Shown here piece by piece: positions 9,639 through 18,294 of a stretch of 64,000 nucleotides of DNA. How positions within the stretch are numbered: position 1 is the first letter of the stretch; each line of letters starts with the position of its first letter. The notes below the pieces were generated by a model. That model did not search any database. It saw only the letters and a program-made list of their open reading frames with translations, and was not told where the DNA came from. The translations under genes were made by a program, and so were the position numbers. This DNA is from Anaeromyxobacter sp. (lineage in GTDB: Bacteria > Myxococcota > Myxococcia > Myxococcales > Anaeromyxobacteraceae): contig JANYBC010000065.1 of NCBI GenBank assembly GCA_025360965.1, positions 1-64,000 on the forward strand. Direction: 5' to 3'.

Positions 9639-11699
9639 ATGGATCCGAACGTACAGCGCGCCCTCGAGGAGCTGCCGGCCGAGCCGGGCTGCTACCTCAT
9701 GAAGGACAGGGCCGGGACGGTGGTCTACGTCGGCAAGGCCTCCAGCCTGCGCAGCCGGGTCCGCAGCTACTTCGGCGCGCCGCGCCCCGACGAGCGGGCC
9801 TTCGTGGCCCTGCTCGACGAGCTGCTCGGCGCCATCGAGGTGATCGTCACGCGCTCCGAGAAGGAGGCGGTGCTCCTCGAGCACCAGCTCATCAAGAAGC
9901 ACAAGCCGCGCTTCAACGTGGTGCTCCGCGACGACAAGGACTTCATCGTGCTGCGGCTCGACACCACCCACCCGCACCCGCGGCTCGAGGTGCGCCGGGC
10001 CCGGGAGGCGCGCGTCCCGGGGGCCCGCTACTTCGGCCCCTTCAGCTCGGCCTGGTCGATCCGCGAGACCCTCAAGCTCATCAACCGCCACTTCCAGCTG
10101 CGGACCTGCACCGACCACGTCTTCGACACCCGCAAGCGTCCCTGCATCCTCTACCAGATCAAGCGCTGCCCGGCCCCGTGCGTCTACGAGCTGCCGGCCG
10201 GGGAGTACCAGGACTCGATCGACGACGCGGTGGCCTTCCTGGAGGGGCGCGAGCCGGAGCTGGCGGCGCGGCTCACCGAGCGCATGAAGGCGGCCGCCGC
10301 GGCGCTCGACTTCGAGGCGGCGGCGCGCCTGCGCGACCAGCTCCAGGCGGTGGCGCGGAGCCTGGAGACGCAGCGGGTGCTGATGGGGGACGGCGTCGAC
10401 CGCGACGTCATCGGCCTGCACCGCGAGGGACCGGATCTGATCATCCAGGTGCTGGTGATGCGCCACGGCAAGCTCGGCGACGCCCGGGCCTTTCCCTTCA
10501 AGGGGCAGGAGTTCCCCGCCGCCGAGCTGCTCGGCCAGTTCCTGGTCGCCTGGTACGAACTGGCGCCGGTGCCTGAGGAGGTGCTGCTGCCGCTCGAGCC
10601 GGTCGAGGTGGCGGCGCTCGCCGAGGTGCTCTCCGAGCGGCGCGGCGGCAAGGTGCGGCTGGTGACGCCGCAGCGCGGGGCCAAGGCCGACCTGCTGGAG
10701 GTGGCGGCGCGCAACGCCGAGCAGAGCTTCAGGAGCTGGCACGAGAAGGACGCCCGCCGCGAGGAGGCGCTGGTGGTGCTGATGCGCTCGCTCCAGCTGG
10801 CGCGGCCGCCGCGCTGGATGGAGTGCTACGACATCTCCAACTTCCAGGGGGCGCTGGCGGTCGGCTCGGGCGTCTCGATGCGCGATGGCGAGCCGGATAA
10901 GGCCGGCTACCGGCGCTACAAGGTGAAGGGGGTGGCCGGGCAGGACGACTTCGCCATGCTCCACGAGGTCATCAGCCGGAGGCTCAAGCGGGCCATCTCC
11001 GAGCGCTCCTTCCCGGACCTCCTGGTGATCGACGGCGGGAAGGGGCAGCTGGCGGCGGCGCTGGCGGCGGCGCGCGACGTCGGCGTGCCGGTCAAGCCGG
11101 TGCCGGGCAACCCCGAGGCGCCCTTCGTGGAGCTGGTCGGCCTGGCCAAGTCGCGGCTGGTGGCCACCGACCTCGGCACCACCAGGGTGGTGAGCCGGCG
11201 CGGGCGCCGGGCGGCGCCGGGGGCGGCGGCGCTGGCGAGCGCGGCCGAGGTGGCCGAGAAGGGGTTCGTGGCCGAGGCGGAGCGGACGCCGGAGCGGGTC
11301 TTCCTGCCGGGGCGCAAGGACGCCATCGTGCTGCGGCAGAACTCGGCCGAGCTCTTCCTGCTGACCCGGCTGCGCGACGAGGCCCACCGCTTCGCCATCA
11401 CCTTCCACCGCAAGCTGCGGCGGGAGCGGAACTTCCAGAGCGTGCTGCAGACCATCCCGGGCGTGGGGGAGGGGCGCAAGAAGGTGCTGCTGCGCCACTT
11501 CGGCGCGCTCAAGCGGGTGCGCGAGGCGACGCAGGAGGAGCTGCTGGGGGTTGAAGGGTTCGGCGAGAAGCAGGCGAGGGCGGTCTTCGAGTTCTTCCAC
11601 CCGCCGGGCGGGGCGCCGCCCATGTCCAGCGAGGCGGTGGCCGAGGCGCCCACCGAGGCCGAGATCGACGCCGCGCTCGCGGAGGAGGAGGGGGCGTGA
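9639..11699 (+). CDS. uvrC: UvrABC excinuclease subunit C
   Basis: Nucleotide excision repair endonuclease (686 aa) that makes both incisions around a lesion bound by UvrB. GIY-YIG domain at the N-terminus (CYLMKD...[17 protein letters not shown]), UVR motif around residue 200-235 ([21 protein letters not shown]), RNase H-like C-terminal nuclease ([18 protein letters not shown]) and a helix-hairpin-helix pair near the end ([17 protein letters not shown]). About 35 extra residues, rich in Arg/Ala, lie between the GLAKSRL block and the conserved FLPGRKD segment. It stands alone, with the start ATG at 9639 agreeing with the family N-terminus. Confidence 0.96.
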   Translation: MDPNVQRALEELPAEPGCYLMKDRAGTVVYVGKASSLRSRVRSYFGAPRPDERAFVALLDELLGAIEVIVTRSEKEAVLLEHQLIKKHKPRFNVVLRDDKDFIVLRLDTTHPHPRLEVRRAREARVPGARYFGPFSSAWSIRETLKLINRHFQLRTCTDHVFDTRKRPCILYQIKRCPAPCVYELPAGEYQDSIDDAVAFLEGREPELAARLTERMKAAAAALDFEAAARLRDQLQAVARSLETQRVLMGDGVDRDVIGLHREGPDLIIQVLVMRHGKLGDARAFPFKGQEFPAAELLGQFLVAWYELAPVPEEVLLPLEPVEVAALAEVLSERRGGKVRLVTPQRGAKADLLEVAARNAEQSFRSWHEKDARREEALVVLMRSLQLARPPRWMECYDISNFQGALAVGSGVSMRDGEPDKAGYRRYKVKGVAGQDDFAMLHEVISRRLKRAISERSFPDLLVIDGGKGQLAAALAAARDVGVPVKPVPGNPEAPFVELVGLAKSRLVATDLGTTRVVSRRGRRAAPGAAALASAAEVAEKGFVAEAERTPERVFLPGRKDAIVLRQNSAELFLLTRLRDEAHRFAITFHRKLRRERNFQSVLQTIPGVGEGRKKVLLRHFGALKRVREATQEELLGVEGFGEKQARAVFEFFHPPGGAPPMSSEAVAEAPTEAEIDAALAEEEGA

Positions 11700-11719
11700 G
11701 GGCGGGGCGCGCCCCGCCC
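11700..11719. terminator. Perfect GC palindrome after uvrC
   Basis: GGGCGGGGCGCGCCCCGCCC starts at the last base of the uvrC stop codon and is a perfect 20-base palindrome with no loop bases of its own and no following T-run. It could act as a Rho-assisted 3' end or cruciform. The palindrome is seen; the function is inferred. Confidence 0.35.
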
Positions 11720-11761
11720 GGCCGCCGGACTGGCACCGTCCCGGGTCGCGTGCTATCCGCT

Positions 11762-11833
11762 ATGACGGATTCCACGGGAGAGACCATGCAGATCAGCGAG
11801 GGCAGCGCCCGGTTCCACGAGGAGCAGCCATGA
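11762..11833 (+). other. Short upstream ORF coupled to the serine acetyltransferase gene
   Basis: ATG at 11762 (23 codons) and an in-frame ATG at 11786 (15 codons, preceded by GGGAGAG) both read to a TGA at 11831-11833. That TGA overlaps the acetyltransferase ATG as ATGA. The peptide ends MQISEGSARFHEEQP. It has no cysteine run, so it is not a classical attenuator leader. It may drive translational coupling or may be chance, because its last codons also provide the gene's GAGGAG Shine-Dalgarno. Confidence 0.3.
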
Positions 11834-12729
11834 CCAAAGCAGCCGAGACCGGACCCCTCCCGGCCGACCTGCGCGCCGTCGTCGACGAACTGGCGGCGGG
11901 GGCCTCGCTGCTGACCGGGTTCCCCGGCGGCCGCGCCATCCTGCCGTCGCGTGACGCCGTCATCCAGATCGTCGAGGAGCTGCGCTCGGTCTTCTTCCCC
12001 GGCTACTTCGGCACCTCCGACGTCCGCGCCGAGGCGCTCCACTTCTACCTGGGGGCGACGCTGGAGCGGGCCCTCCAGGGGCTGGAGGAGCAGGTCCGCC
12101 GGGCTTTCGCCTTCTTCGCCCGCCATGACTACCACCAGTGCACCCACTGCGCCGAGGAGTCGCGCCGGGTTGCCGCCCAGTTCCTCGCCGGCGTGATCGA
12201 GATCCAGCGGCTGGTCCGCTCCGATGTCGAGGCGGCCTACGAGGGTGACCCGGCGCTCAAGACGCGCGACGAGGCGATCTTCGCCTACCCCGGGATCTTC
12301 GCCGTCACCAACCAGCGCATCGCCCACCGGCTCCACGTGCTGGGCGTCCCGCTCATCCCGCGCATCATCACCGAGTACGCCAGCACCGTCACCGGGATCG
12401 ACATCCACCCGGGCGCGCGCATCGGCGAGCGGTTCTTCATCGACCACGGCACCGGCGTGGTGGTGGGGGAGACCGCCGTGATCGGCGCCCGGGTCCGGCT
12501 CTACCAGGGCGTGACGCTGGGGGCCAAGAGCTTCCCGCTCGACGAGCAGGGCAAGCCCATCAAGGGCATCGACCGCCACCCGGTGGTCGAGGACGACGTG
12601 GTCATCTACTCGGGGGCGACCATCCTGGGGCGGATCGTCATCGGCCAGGGCTCCTCGATCGGCGGCAACGTCTGGCTGACCCACCCGGTCCCGCCCAACA
12701 GCCGCATCACCCAGCCTGAGCACCGCTAG
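11830..12729 (+). CDS. cysE: Serine O-acetyltransferase
   Basis: Makes O-acetylserine from serine and acetyl-CoA, the first committed step of cysteine synthesis. 299 aa from the ATG at 11830, placed by a GAGGAG Shine-Dalgarno. The frame is open further upstream, but that part is antisense-like. The N-terminal helical domain (about residues 1-170) contains HYHQCTHC. The left-handed beta-helix acyltransferase part has the hexapeptide pattern and catalytic motifs GIDIHPGARIG, FIDHGTGVVVGETAVIG and VTLGAKSF, and ends with WLTHPVPPNSRI. The longer N-terminus and HxCxxC resemble the EpsC-type serine acetyltransferases. It is followed 57 bp later by pyrophosphatase. Confidence 0.93.
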   Translation: MTKAAETGPLPADLRAVVDELAAGASLLTGFPGGRAILPSRDAVIQIVEELRSVFFPGYFGTSDVRAEALHFYLGATLERALQGLEEQVRRAFAFFARHDYHQCTHCAEESRRVAAQFLAGVIEIQRLVRSDVEAAYEGDPALKTRDEAIFAYPGIFAVTNQRIAHRLHVLGVPLIPRIITEYASTVTGIDIHPGARIGERFFIDHGTGVVVGETAVIGARVRLYQGVTLGAKSFPLDEQGKPIKGIDRHPVVEDDVVIYSGATILGRIVIGQGSSIGGNVWLTHPVPPNSRITQPEHR

Positions 12730-12786
12730 CCCATCCGGCCAGCACCCGGGGCGCGGCGACGCCGCGATCCACCGAAAGGATCCACC

Positions 12787-13392
12787 GTGGCCCTCCACCC
12801 CTGGCACGACGTCGAGCTGCCCCGCTACCTCGAGGACGCCATCCCGGCGGTCATCGAGATCGCCACCGGCTCCAAGGTCAAATACGAGCTCGACAAGTCG
12901 ACCGGCCTGCTGCTGGTGGACCGCATCCTCTTCTCGGCCGTGCACTACCCGGCCAACTACGGCTTCGTCCCGCAGACCTACTGCGACGACGGCGACCCGC
13001 TCGACATCCTGGTGCTCTGCTCCGAGGTGATCCAGCCGCTCTCCATCATGCGCGCCAAGGTGATCGGCGTCATGAAGATGCGCGACGACAAGGGGCTCGA
13101 TGACAAGCTCATCGCGGTCCACGCCGACGATCCGAACTACTCCGACTACTCGGACGTCTCTGAGCTGCCGCCGCACCGGATGCGGGAGCTGCGCCGCTTC
13201 TTCGAGGATTACAAGGCGCTGGAGAACAAGAAGGTGGTGGTGAGCGAGCCGCAGGGGCGCTCCACCGCGCTCCAGGTGCTGCGCGACGCCATGAAGCTCT
13301 ACCAGTCGGAGAAGGTCCGGCTCAAGGGGCTCTCCGCGCCGCCGGTCGCCTCGCCCGCCAGGAAGCCGGCCACCAAGCGCCGCGCCCGCTGA
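12787..13392 (+). CDS. ppa: Inorganic pyrophosphatase (family I)
   Basis: Soluble Mg-dependent pyrophosphatase hydrolysing PPi to two phosphates (201 aa from GTG at 12787). Family I signatures are visible: [29 protein letters not shown] and the metal-binding [11 protein letters not shown] around residues 68-80, with further acidic ligands in [15 protein letters not shown]. The C-terminus carries a basic Arg/Lys/Pro tail ([12 protein letters not shown]) that goes beyond the catalytic core and may be a local extension. It converges on a minus-strand gene with only 3 bp between stop codons. Confidence 0.94.
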   Translation: MALHPWHDVELPRYLEDAIPAVIEIATGSKVKYELDKSTGLLLVDRILFSAVHYPANYGFVPQTYCDDGDPLDILVLCSEVIQPLSIMRAKVIGVMKMRDDKGLDDKLIAVHADDPNYSDYSDVSELPPHRMRELRRFFEDYKALENKKVVVSEPQGRSTALQVLRDAMKLYQSEKVRLKGLSAPPVASPARKPATKRRAR

Positions 13393-13395
13393 GCC

Positions 13396-14010
13396 TCACC
13401 AGTCGGCGACCAGCCCGACGCCCATCGTGAAGGACCAGCCGCCCACCCGCCAGACCTGCCCGGACTCCTCGTGCGTGGTGGTGCCGAGGTCGTGGCGCCA
13501 GGCCACCGTCACCTCGATCCGGTCAGTGCGACCGGCCGGGTTCTTCAGGCCGGTGGCCGCCCTTCCCACCAGCCCGAGGTAGGCCAGGTTGGCGTCGCCA
13601 CGCCACTGGTCCGGGCCGTGGCCGGCGAAGTGGGTGTACTGGCGCCAGCCGCCCTCACCGGCCAGCGAGAGCCGCCAGCGCTCCGCCGCGTCGCTGGTGA
13701 GGCCGGCCGAGAGGCCCAGCAGGGTGGCGGTGGGCGGCCGGAATGAGAAGAGGGAGAGCAGGTCCAGCGGCTGCCGCCCCTCGTAGCTGATCCCGGCCTC
13801 GACCAGGCGATAGCGCAGGGTGGCGGCGGCGCCGAAGACCAGGTAGCAGGGGTTGGGGCTGCGCTGATCGGTCCCCGGGACGTAGGCCCGGTCGCAGTAG
13901 CCGGTCCCGACCGAGCCGTGCAGCGACGGCGCGACGGGCGAGGGGGCTGCGGCGGACGGGGAGGGGCCGGCGGCGGAGAGCAGCAGCGCGGCGAGGGCAG
14001 CGGTGAGCAT
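13396..14010 (-). CDS. Predicted small outer membrane beta-barrel protein, unknown function
   Basis: 204-aa exported protein. A signal peptide of about 22 residues (LTAALAALLLSAAG) precedes alternating hydrophobic/polar strands such as ATLRYRLVEAGISY, RWRLSLAGEGGW and RIEVTVAWRHDLG. The C-terminus ends VGLVADW with a terminal aromatic residue, as in outer membrane barrels. Two cysteines (GYCDRAY, NPCYLVF) could form a disulphide. No family recognised. It sits convergent to ppa and divergent from the PilB-like ATPase gene. Confidence 0.6.
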   Translation of the reverse strand: MLTAALAALLLSAAGPSPSAAAPSPVAPSLHGSVGTGYCDRAYVPGTDQRSPNPCYLVFGAAATLRYRLVEAGISYEGRQPLDLLSLFSFRPPTATLLGLSAGLTSDAAERWRLSLAGEGGWRQYTHFAGHGPDQWRGDANLAYLGLVGRAATGLKNPAGRTDRIEVTVAWRHDLGTTTHEESGQVWRVGGWSFTMGVGLVADW

Positions 14011-14063
14011 GCGATGGCCCGATTCTACACCCGGCTTCCTCCCCGGGGTAGACTCGGTCCGCC

Positions 14064-15893
14064 GTGACCCGTCGCCACCACGCCACCGACTTCACGCTGG
14101 AGTTCGTCACCGAGGCCCTGGCGCGCCAGGGGCTGCTCTCCGAGGACGCCCGCAAGACCGCCGCCGCGCGGGAGAACGTCCAGCGGGCCCGGCTGCTGCG
14201 CGAGCAGGCCTCGCGGGGCGGCGGGCGGGGGCTGCGCCACGCCGAGCTCTCCCCCGTCGAACTGCTGGCCAGCTTCGAGTTCCCCGACCTGCGCCGGGAG
14301 CCCGAGTTGATCGACGAGGACAAGGCTACCCAGGTGGTGGCCGCCGCCGTCGGCATGGCCTACCGGAAGATCGACTCCATCAAGCTCGACGCCGGCCTCA
14401 TCACCCGCACCCTCTCGCGCCCCTTCGCCCGGCGCCACGCCGTGCTGCCCCTGGAGCGGCGCGGCGCCGTGCTGGTGGTGGCCATCGCCAACCCCTTCGA
14501 CCGCGAGCTGATCGAGAGCCTGCGCGGCCTGACCGGCCAGGAGATCGAGCCGGTGCTGGCGGCGCCCTCCGACATCCACCGTGCCATTGCCGAAGTCTAT
14601 GGCTTCCGGGCCCAGGTGACCGAGGCCCAGGCCAGCATGGGGGGGGCGACCATCGACGTCGGCAACCTGGAGCAGTTCGTCAACCTCTCCGGGGTCGAGG
14701 CCCTGGAGGCCTCCAGCGAGCCGATCATCGCCGCCGTCGAGTACCTGCTCCACTACGCCTTCGAGCAGCGGGCCAGCGACATCCACATCGAGCCGCGGCG
14801 CGAGGAGTCGATCATCCGCATGCGGATCGACGGCGTGCTCCACCCCATCCACCGCATCCCCAAGGGGGTGCACGGCGCCATGGCCAACCGCTTCAAGATC
14901 ATGGCCCGGCTCGACATCGCCTCGCGCAAGCCGCAGGACGGGCGCATCCGCACCGCCCGGGGCGACGCCGAGATGGAGCTGCGCGTCTCCACCATCCCCA
15001 CCACCTTCGGCGACAAGGTGGTGGTCCGGGTCCTCGACCCGAGCGTGCTGGTGCGCGACCTCTCCGAGCTCGGCTTCCTCCCCGAGGAGCGCGAGACCTT
15101 CGAGCGCTGGCTGCTCAGGCCACACGGGCTGATCGTGGTGACCGGCCCGACCGGCTCGGGCAAGACCACCACCCTCTACTCGGCGCTGCAGGCGCTGGCC
15201 TCGCCCGAGGTCAACGTGGTGACCATCGAGGACCCCATCGAGATGGTCCACGAGGACTTCAACCAGATCGCCGCCAACCCCCGGACCGGGACCAGCTTCG
15301 CCGAGGCGCTGCGCCACGTGCTCCGCCAGGACCCCGACGTGATCATGGTGGGCGAGGTCCGCGACGCCGACACCGCCACCCAGGCGGTGCAGGCGGCGCT
15401 CACCGGCCACCTGGTGCTCACCACGCTCCACACCAACGACGCGGTCGGGGCGGTGGCCCGGCTGCGCGACCTCGGGGTGCCGAGCTTCCTCATCGCCGCC
15501 ACGCTCACCGGGGTGGTGGCGCAGCGGCTGGTCCGCCAGGTCTGCCCATCCTGCTCCGAGGACGTCCCGCTCACCGCCGACGAGGTGGCCGGGCTGGGCG
15601 TCCCGCACCCGGAGGACCACGCCGGGGAGCTGCTGGCGCGGCGCGGGACCGGCTGCGCCAAGTGCCGCTACACCGGCTTCTACGGCCGGGCCGGCCTCTT
15701 CGAGATCCTGGCCGTCAACGCCCGGCTCCGCCACCTGATCGCCGACGGGGCCACCCCCGAGGCGCTGGTGCGAACCGCCCGGCAGGACGGCCTGAAGAGC
15801 CTGCGCGAGCACGCCGTCCGCAAGGTGGCGGCCGGGGTCACCTCCTACGAGGAGGCGATGCGCGCCACCGCCGACGTGGAGGGGACGCCGTGA
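14064..15893 (+). CDS. GspE/PilB-family secretion or pilus assembly ATPase
   Basis: Hexameric ATPase (609 aa, GTG start) of the type II secretion/type IV pilus family. An N-terminal region related to the MshEN/GspE N-domain (ELSPVELLASFEFPDL; FARRHAVLPLERRGAVLVVAIANPF) precedes the ATPase core. The core shows an Asp box region (RASDIHIEPRREE), Walker A GPTGSGKTTTLY at about residue 360, His box, and Walker B/arginine region MVGEVRDADTA. A CxxC pair motif (CPSCSE...CAKCRYTG) binds zinc as in PilB/GspE. No pilin, secretin or GspF genes lie nearby. Its stop overlaps the next gene's GTG by 4 bases, so the two are probably partners. Confidence 0.88.
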   Translation: MTRRHHATDFTLEFVTEALARQGLLSEDARKTAAARENVQRARLLREQASRGGGRGLRHAELSPVELLASFEFPDLRREPELIDEDKATQVVAAAVGMAYRKIDSIKLDAGLITRTLSRPFARRHAVLPLERRGAVLVVAIANPFDRELIESLRGLTGQEIEPVLAAPSDIHRAIAEVYGFRAQVTEAQASMGGATIDVGNLEQFVNLSGVEALEASSEPIIAAVEYLLHYAFEQRASDIHIEPRREESIIRMRIDGVLHPIHRIPKGVHGAMANRFKIMARLDIASRKPQDGRIRTARGDAEMELRVSTIPTTFGDKVVVRVLDPSVLVRDLSELGFLPEERETFERWLLRPHGLIVVTGPTGSGKTTTLYSALQALASPEVNVVTIEDPIEMVHEDFNQIAANPRTGTSFAEALRHVLRQDPDVIMVGEVRDADTATQAVQAALTGHLVLTTLHTNDAVGAVARLRDLGVPSFLIAATLTGVVAQRLVRQVCPSCSEDVPLTADEVAGLGVPHPEDHAGELLARRGTGCAKCRYTGFYGRAGLFEILAVNARLRHLIADGATPEALVRTARQDGLKSLREHAVRKVAAGVTSYEEAMRATADVEGTP

Positions 15894-17383
15894 GCGACGT
15901 GGCCACCCAGCTGGCGGGGCTCTGGTCGGCCGGCACGCCCATCATCTACCTGCTCACCTCGGAGGAGGAGCGGGCGGTGGCGCTGGCCCGGGCCGCGGCC
16001 GAAGGGTTCGACGCTCAGTTCGCCACCTGGTCCTCGCACCGCGGGCTGGTGCCGCAGGCGCCCCATGCCCGCTCCCCCATCGAGGCGCTCGACGCCATCC
16101 TGGCCGCGCCCGGGCCGCTGCTGGCGGTGCTCCTCGACTTCCACGTCGCCCTCCGGGACCCGGGGCTGGCCCGCGCGGTGCGCGACGCGCTGCCTCGCCT
16201 GGTCGCCGAGGGGCGCTGCCTGCTGATCGTCGCGCCGAAGCTGGAGCTGCCGGACGGCCTGGCCGAGTCGGTGGCCACGCTGCGCCTCCCGCTCCCGGGG
16301 CTGGAGGAGCTGGCGGCGGTGCTCGACCAGGCCAGGCAGGCGACCGAGGCACCCGCCCCGGACGCGGCGGCCCGCCACCGCGTGCTCACCTCGGCGCGCG
16401 GCTTCTCCGAGGGGCAGGCCCGGCGCGCCTTCACCCGGGCGCTTCACGAGGACCCCTCGCTCGGGCCGGTGGCGGCGGCATCGATGCTGGAGGAGAAGCG
16501 CCGGCTGATGGCGCGCGAGCTCGGCCTCGAGGTGGTCGAGGCGGTCGAGGAGCCCGGCCACCTCGGCGGCCTCACCAGCTTCAAGGCCTGGCTCGACGAG
16601 CGGGCCCAGGCCTTCGCGCCGGCGGCGGCCGCCTTCGGCCTCCCGGCGCCGCGCGGCGTGCTGCTGGTCGGCGTGCAGGGCTGCGGCAAGTCGCTGGCGG
16701 CCAAGGTGGCGGCGGCGCGCTTCGGCATCCCGCTGGTGCGGCTCGACCTGCCCCGCGTGCTGGGGCGCGAGGGGGCCGAGGAGAGCCTGGCCGCGGCGCT
16801 GGAGGCGGCCGAGGCCATCGCCCCGGTGGCCCTCTGGGTCGACGAGATCGAGAAGGGCTTCGCCGGCAGCGCGCCGGGGCAGGGGGGCGAGGCCCGGGCC
16901 GCCCGGCTGCTCGGCTCCTTCTCGACCTGGCTGCAGGAGCGCCAGGGCTCGGTCTTCGTGGTGGCCACCGCCAACGACGTGACCCGCCTTCCGCCCGAAC
17001 TGCTGCGGCGCGGCCGCTTCGACGAGCTCTTCTTCGTCGACCTGCCCGACCTCGAGGCCCGGCGAGAGATCCTGGCGCTCCACCTGCGGCGGCGCGATCG
17101 CGATCCCGAGCTGCTCGACCTGGCGGCGCTCTCCGAGCTCTGCGCCGACTTCTCCGGCGCCGAACTGGAGCAGGTGGTGGTGGGCGGGCTGCACCGCGCC
17201 TTCGCCATGGCGCGCCAGCTGGAGACGGCCGACCTGCGGCGCATGGCCCAGGACCTGGTCCCGCTCTTCAAGACCTACGAGGAACAGATCAAGGCGCTGC
17301 GCGAGTGGGCCCGCGGGCGGGCCCGGGTGGCAGGGCGGGCCGGCGCGGTGGTCGACCTGTTCCGCCGGGCGCCGAAGGGCTAG
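15890..17383 (+). CDS. AAA+ ATPase (Ycf46-like) coupled to the secretion ATPase
   Basis: 497-aa cytoplasmic AAA+ protein starting at the GTG of a GTGA overlap with the preceding ATPase gene. The first about 250 residues ([26 protein letters not shown]) resemble the N-domain of Ycf46/FtsH-like AAA proteins that lack a protease domain. The AAA core has Walker A GVQGCGKS, Walker [12 protein letters not shown], sensor 1 [15 protein letters not shown] and the arginine finger RRGRFDE. No protease motif HExxH is present. Pairing with a PilB/GspE-like motor suggests a regulatory or assembly role, which is inference from context only. Confidence 0.85.
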   Translation: MSDVATQLAGLWSAGTPIIYLLTSEEERAVALARAAAEGFDAQFATWSSHRGLVPQAPHARSPIEALDAILAAPGPLLAVLLDFHVALRDPGLARAVRDALPRLVAEGRCLLIVAPKLELPDGLAESVATLRLPLPGLEELAAVLDQARQATEAPAPDAAARHRVLTSARGFSEGQARRAFTRALHEDPSLGPVAAASMLEEKRRLMARELGLEVVEAVEEPGHLGGLTSFKAWLDERAQAFAPAAAAFGLPAPRGVLLVGVQGCGKSLAAKVAAARFGIPLVRLDLPRVLGREGAEESLAAALEAAEAIAPVALWVDEIEKGFAGSAPGQGGEARAARLLGSFSTWLQERQGSVFVVATANDVTRLPPELLRRGRFDELFFVDLPDLEARREILALHLRRRDRDPELLDLAALSELCADFSGAELEQVVVGGLHRAFAMARQLETADLRRMAQDLVPLFKTYEEQIKALREWARGRARVAGRAGAVVDLFRRAPKG

Positions 17384-17392
17384 CGGTCCGTC

Positions 17393-18178
17393 TCAGCGCT
17401 TCAACCCCTCGAGCACGTGCTGGTGCACCAGCCCGTTCGAGGCGACGCAGGCGCCGCTGAGGTGGGTGGCCTGGCCGTCGAGATCGGTGAAGCGGCCGCC
17501 GGCCTCCTCGATGAGGATCTTGAGCGGGGCGATGTCCCAGACCTGCACGCCGGCCTCGACGAAGGCCTCGGCCCGGCCGGTCAGCACCATGGCGCAGCCG
17601 GCCAGGTCGCCGTAGCCGCGGGCCTGGGCCGCCGTGATGGTGAGCCGGTTGACCTGCTCGCGCCGTTCGGGGGCGAGCAGGAACTTGAGCTCGCCGAGCG
17701 AGAGGGTGGCCTCCTCCCAGGCGGCGATACCCGAGACCCGCAGCCGCTCCGGGGCACCGGCGCCGACCTGCCGCCAGGCGCCGCGGCCGCGGGCCGCCCA
17801 GTAGAGCTCGCCCAGCGCCGGCATCCCCAGTGCGCCCGCCTCCACCTCGCCGTCCACCTCGAAGGCCACCAGCGGACCCCAGAAGCTTCCACCGCGCGTG
17901 AAGCCGCGGGTGCCGTCGACCGGGTCGACGATCCAGCGGGCGCCGCTGCCGGCGTGGACGCCACTCTCCTCCCCGAGGATGGCGTGGCCGGGGAAGCGCG
18001 CCCGGATCACCGCGACGATGGCCGCCTCGGCCTCACGGTCCGCCACCGTCACCGGCGAGCGGTCCGGCTTGAGCTCGACGCGGACGCCGGCCCGGAAGTG
18101 GCGCAGGGCGGCGGCGCCGCCGGCCTCGGCGGCAGCGCGGGCGGTCTCCATGGCGAGGTCGAGGTCGGGCGCGGTCAT
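17393..18178 (-). CDS. Inositol monophosphatase-family phosphatase, HisN-like
   Basis: Mg-dependent phosphomonoesterase (261 aa). Family motifs are GEESG (about residue 70), WIVDPVDGTRGFTRG around residues 82-96 and VQVWDIAPLKILIEEAGG near 220, which supply the metal and phosphate ligands. The TRGF variant and overall length fit HisN-type histidinol-phosphate phosphatases better than generic SuhB, but inositol-1-phosphate or adenosine bisphosphate cannot be excluded. It lies downstream of the acetyl-CoA hydrolase/transferase gene, separated by a strong terminator hairpin, so it probably has its own promoter. Confidence 0.85.
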   Translation of the reverse strand: MTAPDLDLAMETARAAAEAGGAAALRHFRAGVRVELKPDRSPVTVADREAEAAIVAVIRARFPGHAILGEESGVHAGSGARWIVDPVDGTRGFTRGGSFWGPLVAFEVDGEVEAGALGMPALGELYWAARGRGAWRQVGAGAPERLRVSGIAAWEEATLSLGELKFLLAPERREQVNRLTITAAQARGYGDLAGCAMVLTGRAEAFVEAGVQVWDIAPLKILIEEAGGRFTDLDGQATHLSGACVASNGLVHQHVLEGLKR

Positions 18179-18238
18179 GGCGGGCGAGTCTACCCGGTCG
18201 CCCCGCCGTGCGGGGTCGGGCCGGCCCGGAAAGAAGAG

Positions 18239-18271
18239 ACGGCGGCCGCCCGGGAGGGGGGCGACCGCCGT
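18239..18271 (-). terminator. Rho-independent terminator of the acetyl-CoA hydrolase/transferase gene
   Basis: On the minus strand a 13-base stem (ACGGCGGTCGCCC pairing with GGGCGGCCGCCGT through one G-T wobble) encloses a 7-base loop and is followed by CTCTTCTTTCC. It begins 24 bp after the stop codon of the gene ending at 18295. Confidence 0.75.
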
Positions 18272-18294
18272 CGGAGCTGCGTGAGGACGAGGGG

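Noticed and set aside
11551-11829. Possible N-terminal extension of the serine acetyltransferase
   Set aside because: The part before 11830 is Arg/Pro-rich antisense-like sequence overlapping uvrC; the Shine-Dalgarno and family alignment support 11830.
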